A model generated the notes under the pieces. The model did no database searches, was not told the DNA's origin, and saw only the letters and a list, made by a program, of their open reading frames with translations. This document shows, piece after piece, positions 52,775 to 61,158 of a stretch of DNA of 64,000 bases. The first letter of the stretch is position 1. Every line of letters begins with the position of its first letter. The stretch is taken from contig NZ_WFGV02000006.1 of assembly GCF_010095445.2 (NCBI RefSeq), positions 62,001 through 126,000 of the forward strand, in the 5' to 3' direction. This DNA comes from Pseudomonas sp. TNT3 (lineage in GTDB: Bacteria; Pseudomonadota; Gammaproteobacteria; Pseudomonadales; Pseudomonadaceae). A program made the translations under genes and the position numbers.

Positions 52775-53170
52775 ATGGAAAAGTTGGAAAAAACCCTGGA
52801 AGAATGGAAGGCGATGCTCGACCCGGAGCAGTACAACGTTTGCCGTCTCAAGGGCACCGAACGTCCGTTTTCCGGCAAGTACAATGACAGCAAGGTAGAC
52901 GGTGTCTATCACTGCATCTGCTGCGATGAGCCGCTGTTCGATTCGAAGACCAAATTCGACTCGGGCTGCGGCTGGCCGAGCTTTTACGCGCCCATCGGTG
53001 ACAGCGCCATGGTCGAGATCCGAGATGTCAGCCACGGCATGATTCGCACCGAAGTGGTGTGCGGCAAATGCGATGCGCACCTGGGTCATGTGTTTCCGGA
53101 TGGTCCGCCGCCGACAGGCCTGCGCTACTGCATCAACTCGGTCTGTCTGGACCTCGTTCCCCGCGAGTAA
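52775..53170 (+). CDS. msrB: Peptide-methionine (R)-S-oxide reductase MsrB
   Basis: 131 residues from the ATG at 52775; GAGGTG 6 bp upstream selects it over a GTG two codons earlier. Zinc ligands are two CxxC pairs, Cys47/Cys50 (HCICC) and Cys96/Cys99 (VCGKC). The catalytic Cys119 is in [11 protein letters not shown], and SGCGWPSF with Cys65 is the substrate region. It reduces the R-epimer of methionine sulfoxide in proteins, cytoplasmic. It leads the msrB-gpx-ospR cluster, though a REPIN separates it from gpx. Confidence 0.95.
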   Translation: MEKLEKTLEEWKAMLDPEQYNVCRLKGTERPFSGKYNDSKVDGVYHCICCDEPLFDSKTKFDSGCGWPSFYAPIGDSAMVEIRDVSHGMIRTEVVCGKCDAHLGHVFPDGPPPTGLRYCINSVCLDLVPRE

Positions 53171-53180
53171 TGCGAGCCCC

Positions 53181-53262
53181 GTAGGAGCTGCCGCAGGCTG
53201 CGATCTTTTGACTTTGCTCTTTAAACGAGGATCAAAAGATCGCAGCCTTCGGCAGCTCCTAC
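53181..53262. repeat. REPIN (GATCGCAGCCT family) between msrB and gpx
   Basis: Inverted arms 53181-53210 and 53233-53262, cores GTAGGAGCTGCCGCAGGCTG and CAGCCTTCGGCAGCTCCTAC, differing at one base. Confidence 0.9.
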
Positions 53263-53297
53263 GCCAAAATGATTGTTCGGTCAGTTAGATCGATTTA

Positions 53298-53317
53298 TTG
53301 AATTGCACACAATTCAA
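53298..53317. promoter_or_regulatory. Candidate OhrR/OspR operator before gpx
   Basis: TTGAATTG-CACA-CAATTCAA is a perfect 8-bp inverted repeat with 4-bp spacer; a further CAATTG overlaps its right edge (53315-53320). AATTG-containing palindromes are the usual operators of OhrR/OspR-type MarR proteins, one of which is encoded two genes downstream. Confidence 0.7.
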
Positions 53318-53363
53318 TTGCAAACTATCTTTATCGCTCTTCCCGGCATCCAGAGCGAAAACC

Positions 53364-53849
53364 ATGACCAACAGCCTGTTAAGCATCCCTTGCACCACCA
53401 TTACCGGTGAGCAAAAGACCCTGGCAGACTTCGCCGGCAAGGCGGTGTTGGTCGTCAACACGGCCAGCAAGTGCGGCTTCACCCCTCAATACAAGGGTCT
53501 TGAAGAACTGTGGCAAACCTACAAGGATCAAGGCCTGGTCGTGCTCGGGTTTCCCTGCAACCAGTTCGGTAAGCAGGAACCTGGCAATGAAGGGGCGATT
53601 TCCGAGTTCTGCGAGTTGAATTTCGGTGTCAGCTTTCCACTGTTCAAAAAGATCGAAGTCAACGGCGCAGACGCCCATCCGTTGTTCGTGCAGCTGAAAA
53701 AACGTGCCCCCGGCGTGCTGGGGTCCCAAGGCATCAAATGGAACTTCACCAAGTTCCTGATCGGCAAGGACGGCCAGTTGGTCAAGCGCTTCGCTCCCGC
53801 GACCAAGCCGCAGGACTTGAGCCGCGAGATTGAAGCCTTGCTCAAATGA
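53364..53849 (+). CDS. gpx: Glutathione peroxidase (Cys type)
   Basis: 161 residues from the ATG at 53364; the frame is open 22 codons upstream across the operator and has no likeness there. Active site Cys37 in [20 protein letters not shown] replaces selenocysteine; [12 protein letters not shown] and the Trp/Asn segment [13 protein letters not shown] complete the tetrad. Reduces hydroperoxides with thioredoxin or glutathione, cytoplasmic. Its stop overlaps the ospR start (ATGA), so the two are translationally coupled. Confidence 0.95.
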   Translation: MTNSLLSIPCTTITGEQKTLADFAGKAVLVVNTASKCGFTPQYKGLEELWQTYKDQGLVVLGFPCNQFGKQEPGNEGAISEFCELNFGVSFPLFKKIEVNGADAHPLFVQLKKRAPGVLGSQGIKWNFTKFLIGKDGQLVKRFAPATKPQDLSREIEALLK

Positions 53850-54307
53850 GTTCACTGCCGGTCGATTTCCTGAAGCTCGACAGCCAGGTCTGTTTCAAGC
53901 TGTATGCCGCGTCCCGGGCAGTGATCCGTGCCTACAAGCCGATGCTCGATCAGTTGGGGCTGACCTATCCGCAATACCTGGCGATGCTGGTGCTGTGGGA
54001 ATGGCAGGAAACAGCGCCCGAGCAGCCGACCGTCAAGGCGTTGGGCGAACGCCTGGCCCTCGATTCCGGGACGCTGACACCGTTGCTCAAGCGTCTCGAG
54101 CAGCTGGAACTGGTTCAGCGTCAGCGTTCATCGCGCGATGAGCGTGAGGTGCACCTGAGTTTGTCTCCGGCAGGCAAGGTGTTGCGTGAACAGGTCGGGC
54201 CGCTCAAGGCCCGGCTGCTTTGCGACAGCGGTGTAGATCTGGACCGCCTGCACGATCTGCGCAATGGCCTTGATCACCTGCTGGAGCAAATCAAGGCGTT
54301 GTCGTAG
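53846..54307 (+). CDS. ospR: MarR/OhrR-family redox regulator, OspR-like
   Basis: 153 residues. MarR winged helix with [20 protein letters not shown] and the recognition region [20 protein letters not shown]. The sensing Cys16 ([14 protein letters not shown]) and Cys126 (LLCDSGV) are 110 residues apart, the same spacing as Cys24 and Cys134 of P. aeruginosa OspR as I recall, so a two-Cys mechanism is likely. OspR represses itself and the neighbouring gpx; a fitting palindrome lies before gpx here. The stop overlaps the convergent hybrid kinase gene by 17 bp. Confidence 0.85.
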   Translation: MSSLPVDFLKLDSQVCFKLYAASRAVIRAYKPMLDQLGLTYPQYLAMLVLWEWQETAPEQPTVKALGERLALDSGTLTPLLKRLEQLELVQRQRSSRDEREVHLSLSPAGKVLREQVGPLKARLLCDSGVDLDRLHDLRNGLDHLLEQIKALS

Positions 54308-56627
54308 CAGGCATCCACAGGTCCAGCAGCGCGGCCAGTTCTTCCCGGCGAAAAGGTTTGGCCAGGTAATCGCTCATACCCGCCGCGCGACAGCGCTCGC
54401 GTTCTTCGGACATGGCATTGGCGGTCAGGGCGACAATCGGCAATTGCGGCCAGCGTCCGCTGCGACGAATTTGCCGACTGGCCTCGTACCCATCCATTAC
54501 CGGCATGTTGCAATCCATCAGCACCAGATCGAAATCGCGCAGCTCCAACTGATCAAGGGCTTCAGCGCCATGAGCGGCGACGATGACCTCGCAGCCGAGT
54601 TTTACGAGCATGCCCTTGGCCACCAACTGATTGACCGGATTGTCCTCCACCAGCAGTACGCGCCCGCGTCGCAGGGGGGTGAGTGCTTCAAGTCGGGCAT
54701 CGTTGAGGATGTTGATTTCCGGCTGCAACACCCGACGCAATGTCTGAAACAGGGCATTACGCGCCAATGGACGCGCTTGTTGCTGCAAGGGGGCGAGGGC
54801 GCTGACTTCTTCGATCGGCATGAAACTGCCGTAGGCCGTCACCAGCAGAATGGGTGCGGTGCAGGTGGGGCGCAGGACAAACAGGCATTCGGGGCAATCG
54901 GTGATGACAACATCAGGGTTCAGCCCCATCAGTGAGTCGTCGATTGAGCGCTGCTGATACTCGAGGCCCCAGACGGGCAATATGTTTTTCAGTAATTCGT
55001 TCAGACCACTGCTGGAAGCGGTAATGGCGATAACCTTTCCCTGCAACGTGACCGGTGGCAGCGCACGGGTATGGCAAGGCAGCGGCAGGTCCGCGCAGAA
55101 CTGGCTGCCAAAACCCGCTTCCGAACTGATGGTGAGGCGACCGTGCATCGCCTCGCAAAGGTTGTAGGTCAGCGCAAGACCCAGTCCGGTACCGCCGAAT
55201 TGCCGGGTAATGCCGGCGCCGGCCTGGGTGAATGGTTGGAATATCTTCACCTGTGCGTCCTGGGGGATACCGATACCGGTGTCGCAGACTTCAATTCTGA
55301 CGCCATCCCGAAAGGTCGAAAGACGGACATCGACACGTCCGAAACGGGTGAACTTGAGCGCATTCGACAGCAGGTTGCTGACGATCTGCCGGACCCGGGT
55401 CGGATCACCGAGTACCAACGCTGGAAAGTGCGGATCAATCAGACACGTCAGCTCCACGCTCGGTGCGGCATTCTGGGACAGCAGGTTGGCGGTGTCTTCG
55501 ATCAGCGCGCCCAAATCGAACGGGATGTGCTCGAGTTCAAGCTGACCCGCGTCAAACTTCGACAGGTCCAGAATATCGTTGAGCAACTCCACCAGCACTT
55601 TGCCGGAATCGTGGGCGATCGACAGTTGTTGCTGTTGCTCGGCATTAAGCGGGCCATCCAGGGACAGCGCAATCATTCCCAGCAGGCCATTGAGCGGCGT
55701 GCGGATTTCGTGGCTCATGTTGGCCAGGAACACTGAGCGGGCTTCGGCCATGTCCAGTGCGGTGCGACGCGCGACTTCCAGTTCCTCGTTGGATTGGCTC
55801 AGTCGCGCGTTGATCGCCTTGAGCTCTGCGGTGCGAGCCGAAACGATGTTTTCCAGTTGAGCGAGGTAGTCGGTCAGGCGGTTTTCGGCGCTGCGGCGTT
55901 GCTCGATTTCGGTCGCGATGTTCTCGAACTGCTGGTTGGCCACTTTGACCAGCACTCCAATTTCATCGTTTTTATGCCCTGATGGATACTCCAGCCAGGT
56001 CGGTTCAACACTTCGCGGATCACGGCCACTGAGTTCTCGGATCACCCGCACCAGCGGTTTGGTGAGCATGACGTAGAACAGCGCCAGCAAGATGCCGGTC
56101 AGGAGGAGGCTGCGGGCGAAGCCGTTCAACAACGTCACTTCCGCCCGGCGCAAAAAACGGCTGCCGAAGGCGTATGTGTCGACGTCCAGACGCAGAGTTC
56201 CGAGGGATTCGGCCGGTAAATGGTCCAGGTACAAGCGGTCTTCGAATTGTCGCTTGGCACCGAACAGCGTGTCGCTGAGTACCCGATAACTGCTTTGCAG
56301 CTCCGGTCGCTTGACGTTGGCCAGCACTGTCCCGTTGTTGTCGGTCAATCGCGCGCCGATAATCGCGGGCGAGCGCAGCAGGCCCAGTGTCAGTTCTTGC
56401 GCGAGTTCCGCATCGATGTTGTAGGCGATGCGCGAAGCGGGGTTATGACTGATTTCCAGTAAAGTCTGGATTTCACGGTTGATGGAGGCGTCTTCGCTGG
56501 CATAATCGATGCCTATTTGCAGCAGGCTGAGCAGCGTACCCAGAATGAAACCCACCAGCACAGTAAGCTTGGCTTGCTTGTATGACAGCCGGTTGGTGAA
56601 TTTGATATCCATGGGGTGTTGAGCCAC
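54291..56627 (-). CDS. sagS: Hybrid sensor histidine kinase, SagS-like
   Basis: 778 residues from the GTG at 56625-56627, behind AAGGGAAACGAAAA; an ATG five codons on (MDIKFTNRLSYKQ) is possible. Membrane helices at about 21-40 and 168-188 flank a periplasmic sensor. A HAMP-like linker, HisKA with His306 (MSHEIRTPLNG), HATPase (DTGIGI; GGTGLGLAL) and a receiver with Asp705 (LMDCNMPVMDG) follow. SagS (PA2824) in P. aeruginosa, next to ospR-gpx, controls attachment and antibiotic tolerance through HptB and BfiSR. No HPt domain is fused, so an external phosphotransfer protein is needed. Confidence 0.83.
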   Translation of the reverse strand: MAQHPMDIKFTNRLSYKQAKLTVLVGFILGTLLSLLQIGIDYASEDASINREIQTLLEISHNPASRIAYNIDAELAQELTLGLLRSPAIIGARLTDNNGTVLANVKRPELQSSYRVLSDTLFGAKRQFEDRLYLDHLPAESLGTLRLDVDTYAFGSRFLRRAEVTLLNGFARSLLLTGILLALFYVMLTKPLVRVIRELSGRDPRSVEPTWLEYPSGHKNDEIGVLVKVANQQFENIATEIEQRRSAENRLTDYLAQLENIVSARTAELKAINARLSQSNEELEVARRTALDMAEARSVFLANMSHEIRTPLNGLLGMIALSLDGPLNAEQQQQLSIAHDSGKVLVELLNDILDLSKFDAGQLELEHIPFDLGALIEDTANLLSQNAAPSVELTCLIDPHFPALVLGDPTRVRQIVSNLLSNALKFTRFGRVDVRLSTFRDGVRIEVCDTGIGIPQDAQVKIFQPFTQAGAGITRQFGGTGLGLALTYNLCEAMHGRLTISSEAGFGSQFCADLPLPCHTRALPPVTLQGKVIAITASSSGLNELLKNILPVWGLEYQQRSIDDSLMGLNPDVVITDCPECLFVLRPTCTAPILLVTAYGSFMPIEEVSALAPLQQQARPLARNALFQTLRRVLQPEINILNDARLEALTPLRRGRVLLVEDNPVNQLVAKGMLVKLGCEVIVAAHGAEALDQLELRDFDLVLMDCNMPVMDGYEASRQIRRSGRWPQLPIVALTANAMSEERERCRAAGMSDYLAKPFRREELAALLDLWMPATTTP

Positions 56628-56790
56628 TTTTCGTTTCCCTTCGCCGCTCTAGCATAGCCGACTATGCATGGATGCCGCTGTTGTCGCGAGAGTTCTCGCA
56701 AGCCTATGAACCAGGGCTGAACCGCAAACCGGACGCTGTGTTGGGTCGCTGTAACGCCATCATTACTGTGAACGAGCCCGAGGAGAAGAC

Positions 56791-57681
56791 GTGGATTCCC
56801 GATTGAATGCTTTTCTTGAACGCGCCGATGCCGTTCTGGCCCGTATCGAGCCGCTGCTGCCGACCCCTCGGACAGCCATCGACTGGACAACCTGCCTCGC
56901 CGCGCGCTGGCAGCGGGAAGGGCGCAGCGGTTTCTTGCTGCCGCTTGAAGTCAGCCTCGATATGCGCTTGTCCGACCTCATCGGTGTCGACCGGCAACTG
57001 GAGCAGCTAGGGCGCAACACTCAACAATTTCTTGATGGCATGCCCGCCAACCATGCGCTGCTCTGGGGCTCGCGGGGCACTGGCAAGTCGTCGCTGGTCC
57101 GTGCGTTGCTGGCTGAGCACGCGAGTAACGGGCTGCGGCTGATCGAGATCGAACGTGATCATCTGGCAGACCTGCCTCGGGTGGTTGAACAGATTGGCAA
57201 GCTGCCCCAGCGCTTCGTGTTGTTCTGCGATGACCTGTCGTTCGAATCGGGCGAGGGCGATTACCGCGTGCTCAAGAGCGTGCTCGACGGTTCCCTCGAG
57301 CAGGCGCCGGATAATGTCTTGCTGTATGCCACGTCCAACCGTCGCCATCTGGTGCCGGAAAAAGAAAGCGATAACGAAAACTGGAAGCGGGTCGATGGCG
57401 AACTGCATCCCAGTGAAGCCGTGGAAGACAAGATCGCGCTGTCGGATCGTTTCGGCCTCTGGTTGTCGTTTTATCCCTTTACCCAGGAACACTTCCTCAA
57501 CGTTGTCGAGCACTGGATCGGGCAACTGGCCGGCAAGGCCGGGCTTGCGTGGCAGCGCGACGAAGAGTTGGAGATTCTCGCCGTCCGCTGGGCCACGGGA
57601 CGGGGCAATCGCAACGGCCGTTGCGCCTATCAATTTGCCCGCTATTGGGTCGGGCTCAAGCTGTTGGAGCACAAGGCATGA
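56791..57681 (+). CDS. ATP-binding protein, DUF815/AAA family
   Basis: 296 residues from the GTG at 56791 behind GAGGAG. Walker A LLWGSRGTGKSS near 88-99, Walker B-like RFVLFCDDLSFE near 145, and a sensor-like YATSNRRHL. The C-terminal AWQRDEELEILAVRWATGRG and RCAYQFARYWVG are typical of the DUF815 family. Predicted cytoplasmic AAA+ ATPase of unknown substrate. Overlaps the free-methionine-sulfoxide reductase gene by 4 bp (ATGA), so they share an mRNA. Confidence 0.87.
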   Translation: MDSRLNAFLERADAVLARIEPLLPTPRTAIDWTTCLAARWQREGRSGFLLPLEVSLDMRLSDLIGVDRQLEQLGRNTQQFLDGMPANHALLWGSRGTGKSSLVRALLAEHASNGLRLIEIERDHLADLPRVVEQIGKLPQRFVLFCDDLSFESGEGDYRVLKSVLDGSLEQAPDNVLLYATSNRRHLVPEKESDNENWKRVDGELHPSEAVEDKIALSDRFGLWLSFYPFTQEHFLNVVEHWIGQLAGKAGLAWQRDEELEILAVRWATGRGNRNGRCAYQFARYWVGLKLLEHKA

Positions 57682-58160
57682 TCGATTTACAACAAAGCGG
57701 CCAGGGGCTGGAAGGCTACGGCATGCTGCACGCGCAGCTGGAGTCGTTATTGGCGGATGAGCGGGACTTCATTGCCAACGCTGCGCAGTTCTCGGCGTTC
57801 CTGTTCAATCAGCTGGAAGATTTGAACTGGGCCGGTTTCTACCTTAATCGCAACGACGAGTTGGTACTGGGCCCGTTTCAGGGACAGATCGCCTGTGTGC
57901 GGATTCCATTCGGCCGGGGCGTGTGCGGCGCGGCTGCAGCGACGTTGCAGACGCAGCGGGTAGACGATGTCCATGCGTTCCCAGGGCACATTGCTTGCGA
58001 CAGCGCCTCGAACAGCGAATTGGTGGTGCCGCTGGTCAAGGATGGCCGAATGATCGGTGTGCTTGACCTCGACAGTCCAAAGCTTGCGCGTTTTACCGCC
58101 CAGGATCAGGCAGGCATCGAGCAGTTGGCTGCGATTTTCCTGCGCCTGACTGACTGCTGA
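57678..58160 (+). CDS. msrC: Free methionine-(R)-sulfoxide reductase (GAF fold)
   Basis: 160 residues, single GAF domain. The three Cys are at 73, 83 and 107 (QIACVRIPFGRGVCGAAA; FPGHIACDSASNSELV), matching E. coli Cys84/94/118 in spacing. It reduces free Met-R-sulfoxide with thioredoxin. DVHAFPGHIACD is the family signature. It is the third oxidised-Met or peroxide repair enzyme in 5 kb. Its TGA is directly followed by the stop codon of the convergent HD-GYP gene. Confidence 0.93.
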   Translation: MIDLQQSGQGLEGYGMLHAQLESLLADERDFIANAAQFSAFLFNQLEDLNWAGFYLNRNDELVLGPFQGQIACVRIPFGRGVCGAAAATLQTQRVDDVHAFPGHIACDSASNSELVVPLVKDGRMIGVLDLDSPKLARFTAQDQAGIEQLAAIFLRLTDC

Positions 58161-61109
58161 TCAGCTTTGCAAGCCTGCCTTTGCCAGCAGGCTTGCCTGA
58201 TCCACTGCGTCGATCTGCCTGGGGTCGAGGAATTGGTCGGCGTAGCGCAGATATATTTCGGCAGTGATAAACAGCTCGAACAACTGCGGATCGATGTGAG
58301 CGTCACGGCACATCATTGCCATGATGCTCAACGCTTCGCTCAAGGACTTGGCCTTTTTATAAGGGCGATCGGCAGCGGTCAGGGCTTCGAAAATATCAGC
58401 TATCGCCATCATCCGTGCCGGCAGGCTCATTTCTTCGCGCTTCAACTGTTTGGGATAGCCTGTGCCGTCCATTTTCTCGTGGTGACCGCCCGCGATCTCC
58501 GCCACGTTGCCGAGGTGACCAGGGAAGGGCAGGTGGCTGAGCATCAGGATCGTCTGCACCATGTGATGATTGATGATGTAACGCTCCTCGCGGGTCAGCG
58601 TGCCTCGGGCAATGCTCAGATTGTAGAGTTCCCCCCGGTTGTACTTGTAAGGCGGCACATCGAGCTTGAACCCCCACGGATTGTCCGGGGGGATCAATTC
58701 GCTGTCGGCGCGTTCGAGCAGGTGCTCGGGCTTGTCCGCCAGCAACGGTTCGCTGACCGGCAGGCTCGGTGCCGGCGTTCGTGCCTGGCGCCGGTTTTCC
58801 TCCCAGGAAACCCCCTGCCGATCATCCAGCGTTCTCGTCCAGTTGCGTTGCGCCACTTTGCCAAGCCGTTGCAGATCCGCTTCTGCCATCGCCTCACCGC
58901 CCAGGTTGCAGCGGGCAACAAATGCAAAATCATCATCCAGCGCCGCCAGACTCGCATCGCGCAGCTTGGCCAGTTGTTGCTCGTCTCCGCCCAGGGCGAT
59001 GGCTTGCCAGTAACTGATCCAGGCATCGCGCTTGAGCACTTCGAAACGGGTGCGAATTTCGTGGATTCGGTCGTTCAGGGTTTCCAGTTTCGTCGCTTTA
59101 TCCACCACATATTCCGGCGTGGTGACCTTGCCGCAGTCATGCAGCCAAGCGGCGATGTGCAGCGCCTCCCATTCATCTTCACTCGGTTGATAGTCGCTGA
59201 ACGCCGGTGCCTCGCTGGCAGCCGCCGCATGAGCAAGCATCAGGGTCAGTGCCGGCACCCTCTGGCAGTGTCCGCCGGTGTAAGGGCTCTTGGCGTCGAT
59301 CGCGCCGGCCAATAGCTGGATAAATGAGTCCAGCAGTTGTTTTTGCCTGGTTTGCAGGCGTTGGCTTTCAATGCATACCGCCGCCGCACCGGAAACGGCC
59401 TGAAGAAACGCGATGCGGTCCGGGCGAAGCTTTTCCAGATCGCTCTGGTTGCCACTGTCTGCCAACAACAGGATGAGCAAGCCGACGGTTTCGTTGTGAC
59501 GGTTGTGCAGCCGAATGCCGATCAGATGTACCCGAGGGCATTCCATCGCCAGTAGCACCTTGCTCAGATCACCGGCTTCTTCGTAACCAAGGCTGGTCAC
59601 GAGCGTGTTGGCCTGCGCGAGTTGCCGTAGCCATGCGGGGCTTTGTAAAGACTGGGGATCGTGTCCCTGAATACCGAAGGATGGCAACGCCTGCGAAGTA
59701 TCGTTGATGACCAGTCCGTGGGGCTCGAGTCGATCGCCATCGTTCTCCCGCAGGTAGATCAAGCCGGCCTGGGCCTGACCGATTTTCACCGTCTCGAACA
59801 GCACCCGCTGCAACAACGGCGCGAAGCGGGTCTCGGCGCTGAGGCTATCGGTGATCTGGAAGAAGCTCGACAAGGTGTCTTTCATGCGCGCCATCGACAC
59901 ACTCAACTGGTCCACCTCAAGGACCGGAGAGCCCTTGCCGGCAGGAAAGTTGAAGTCGAAACTGCGGATGGCATCGGCTTCCTGCACCAGCGCACGCAGG
60001 GGTTTGACCAGAACTCTTGAGGTGAGCCAGCCCAGCGGCAGGCATAACAGCAGCGTGGCCAGGGTCACCAGCGCGCCTTGCCAGCGCATGCGATAAGCAT
60101 CCACGAGCAGCTCGTCCTCGGGCACCAGCAAGGCCAGTTGCAATCCTTCGGGGCCTCCTTCCTGCATGCTGCTGCGCGCTGCAATCCATTGCCGTCCAGC
60201 GACGTCCAGCCGGTTGCCTCTGGAGGGATTGTTGAGCAATGCGCCGAGGCTGGGGCTTAAATCCGCTGCTTTGATCAAATGCGCGGTTTGATCATTGGTG
60301 ATTAATCTGCTGCTGTCGGGATACGCAATGGCGTTGCCTTCGGCGTCGAATAGCACGATTTCAGTGCTGGGCGTCACGACATGCTTGGCCAGGGTCGCCG
60401 ACAGTTCGGCCAGGGTCAGGTCCGCTCCCAAGACTGCGTTTTCACCACTGCGCAACGCCAGCGTGGTGCCGATATTGTGCGTGGAGAAGAAAATATAGGG
60501 TTTGGTGGTGATCTGTTCCTGGCCGGCGAGAGCGCTGGAAAACCAGCCGCGGGTTCGCGGGTCGTAAGACTCTTCAGGATTGTCCTGACGGGAGATGAGT
60601 TTGAGGTCCAGATCGAAAAACAGCGACTGGGAGCGGGCCTGGCTGTCAGTCAGGTGTCGCTCAATGCTCCATACCTGAAACGCCGCGGCCTCTGGCGCCT
60701 TGATGAGCGCTTTGAGGTCGGGTGCGCGCAGAGGGCGCACCATAAAGAAATCACCGTTGGCATAGCCTAAATACAGCGACGCCAGGTTTGGGTTGTCCTT
60801 GAGCGACTGGCTGAAAGGCTTGAGCAATGCCAGGCGCTGCCCAAGATCGGCCGTCTGGGTCGCCGGGTTGTCCGCCAGCAGACTTAACAAATGGCGGATG
60901 GGTTGATACGTGGTACTCAGATCCGTGCGAACGTCTTGCTCGATACGTTCAAATAGCCTTTCACTGCTCGAAAGAATGATCTGAGTGGTTTGGTGGTAAT
61001 TGAAAAGGCCAAGCACCACGCCTGTGAGCAGTAGGAGGAACGTGAACATCACGCTGATATGGACATGCAGGGGGAATCGTCGCGGGTCCGGGCGCAGTGG
61101 GCTGGGCAT
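58161..61109 (-). CDS. Membrane HD-GYP phosphohydrolase with dCache sensor and GAF domain
   Basis: 982 residues from the ATG at 61107-61109 behind GGAGAGATTGGCA. A membrane helix at about 22-42 precedes a large periplasmic Cache-type sensor; a second helix (about 345-365) leads to HAMP, a GAF-like domain and the HD-GYP domain. HD pair His657-Asp658 (AAWLHDCGKVTTPEYV) and GYP at 884-886 (HHEKMDGTGYPKQL) are intact, but they are 226 residues apart, far more than the roughly 60 in standard HD-GYP proteins; the insert is rich in Pro and charged residues. Likely c-di-GMP phosphodiesterase, though the insert leaves that open. Confidence 0.85.
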   Translation of the reverse strand: MPSPLRPDPRRFPLHVHISVMFTFLLLLTGVVLGLFNYHQTTQIILSSSERLFERIEQDVRTDLSTTYQPIRHLLSLLADNPATQTADLGQRLALLKPFSQSLKDNPNLASLYLGYANGDFFMVRPLRAPDLKALIKAPEAAAFQVWSIERHLTDSQARSQSLFFDLDLKLISRQDNPEESYDPRTRGWFSSALAGQEQITTKPYIFFSTHNIGTTLALRSGENAVLGADLTLAELSATLAKHVVTPSTEIVLFDAEGNAIAYPDSSRLITNDQTAHLIKAADLSPSLGALLNNPSRGNRLDVAGRQWIAARSSMQEGGPEGLQLALLVPEDELLVDAYRMRWQGALVTLATLLLCLPLGWLTSRVLVKPLRALVQEADAIRSFDFNFPAGKGSPVLEVDQLSVSMARMKDTLSSFFQITDSLSAETRFAPLLQRVLFETVKIGQAQAGLIYLRENDGDRLEPHGLVINDTSQALPSFGIQGHDPQSLQSPAWLRQLAQANTLVTSLGYEEAGDLSKVLLAMECPRVHLIGIRLHNRHNETVGLLILLLADSGNQSDLEKLRPDRIAFLQAVSGAAAVCIESQRLQTRQKQLLDSFIQLLAGAIDAKSPYTGGHCQRVPALTLMLAHAAAASEAPAFSDYQPSEDEWEALHIAAWLHDCGKVTTPEYVVDKATKLETLNDRIHEIRTRFEVLKRDAWISYWQAIALGGDEQQLAKLRDASLAALDDDFAFVARCNLGGEAMAEADLQRLGKVAQRNWTRTLDDRQGVSWEENRRQARTPAPSLPVSEPLLADKPEHLLERADSELIPPDNPWGFKLDVPPYKYNRGELYNLSIARGTLTREERYIINHHMVQTILMLSHLPFPGHLGNVAEIAGGHHEKMDGTGYPKQLKREEMSLPARMMAIADIFEALTAADRPYKKAKSLSEALSIMAMMCRDAHIDPQLFELFITAEIYLRYADQFLDPRQIDAVDQASLLAKAGLQS

Positions 61110-61158
61110 TGCCAATCTCTCCAAAAGGTTTAACTCACTGCTCAGCGTCCAAGCATAG

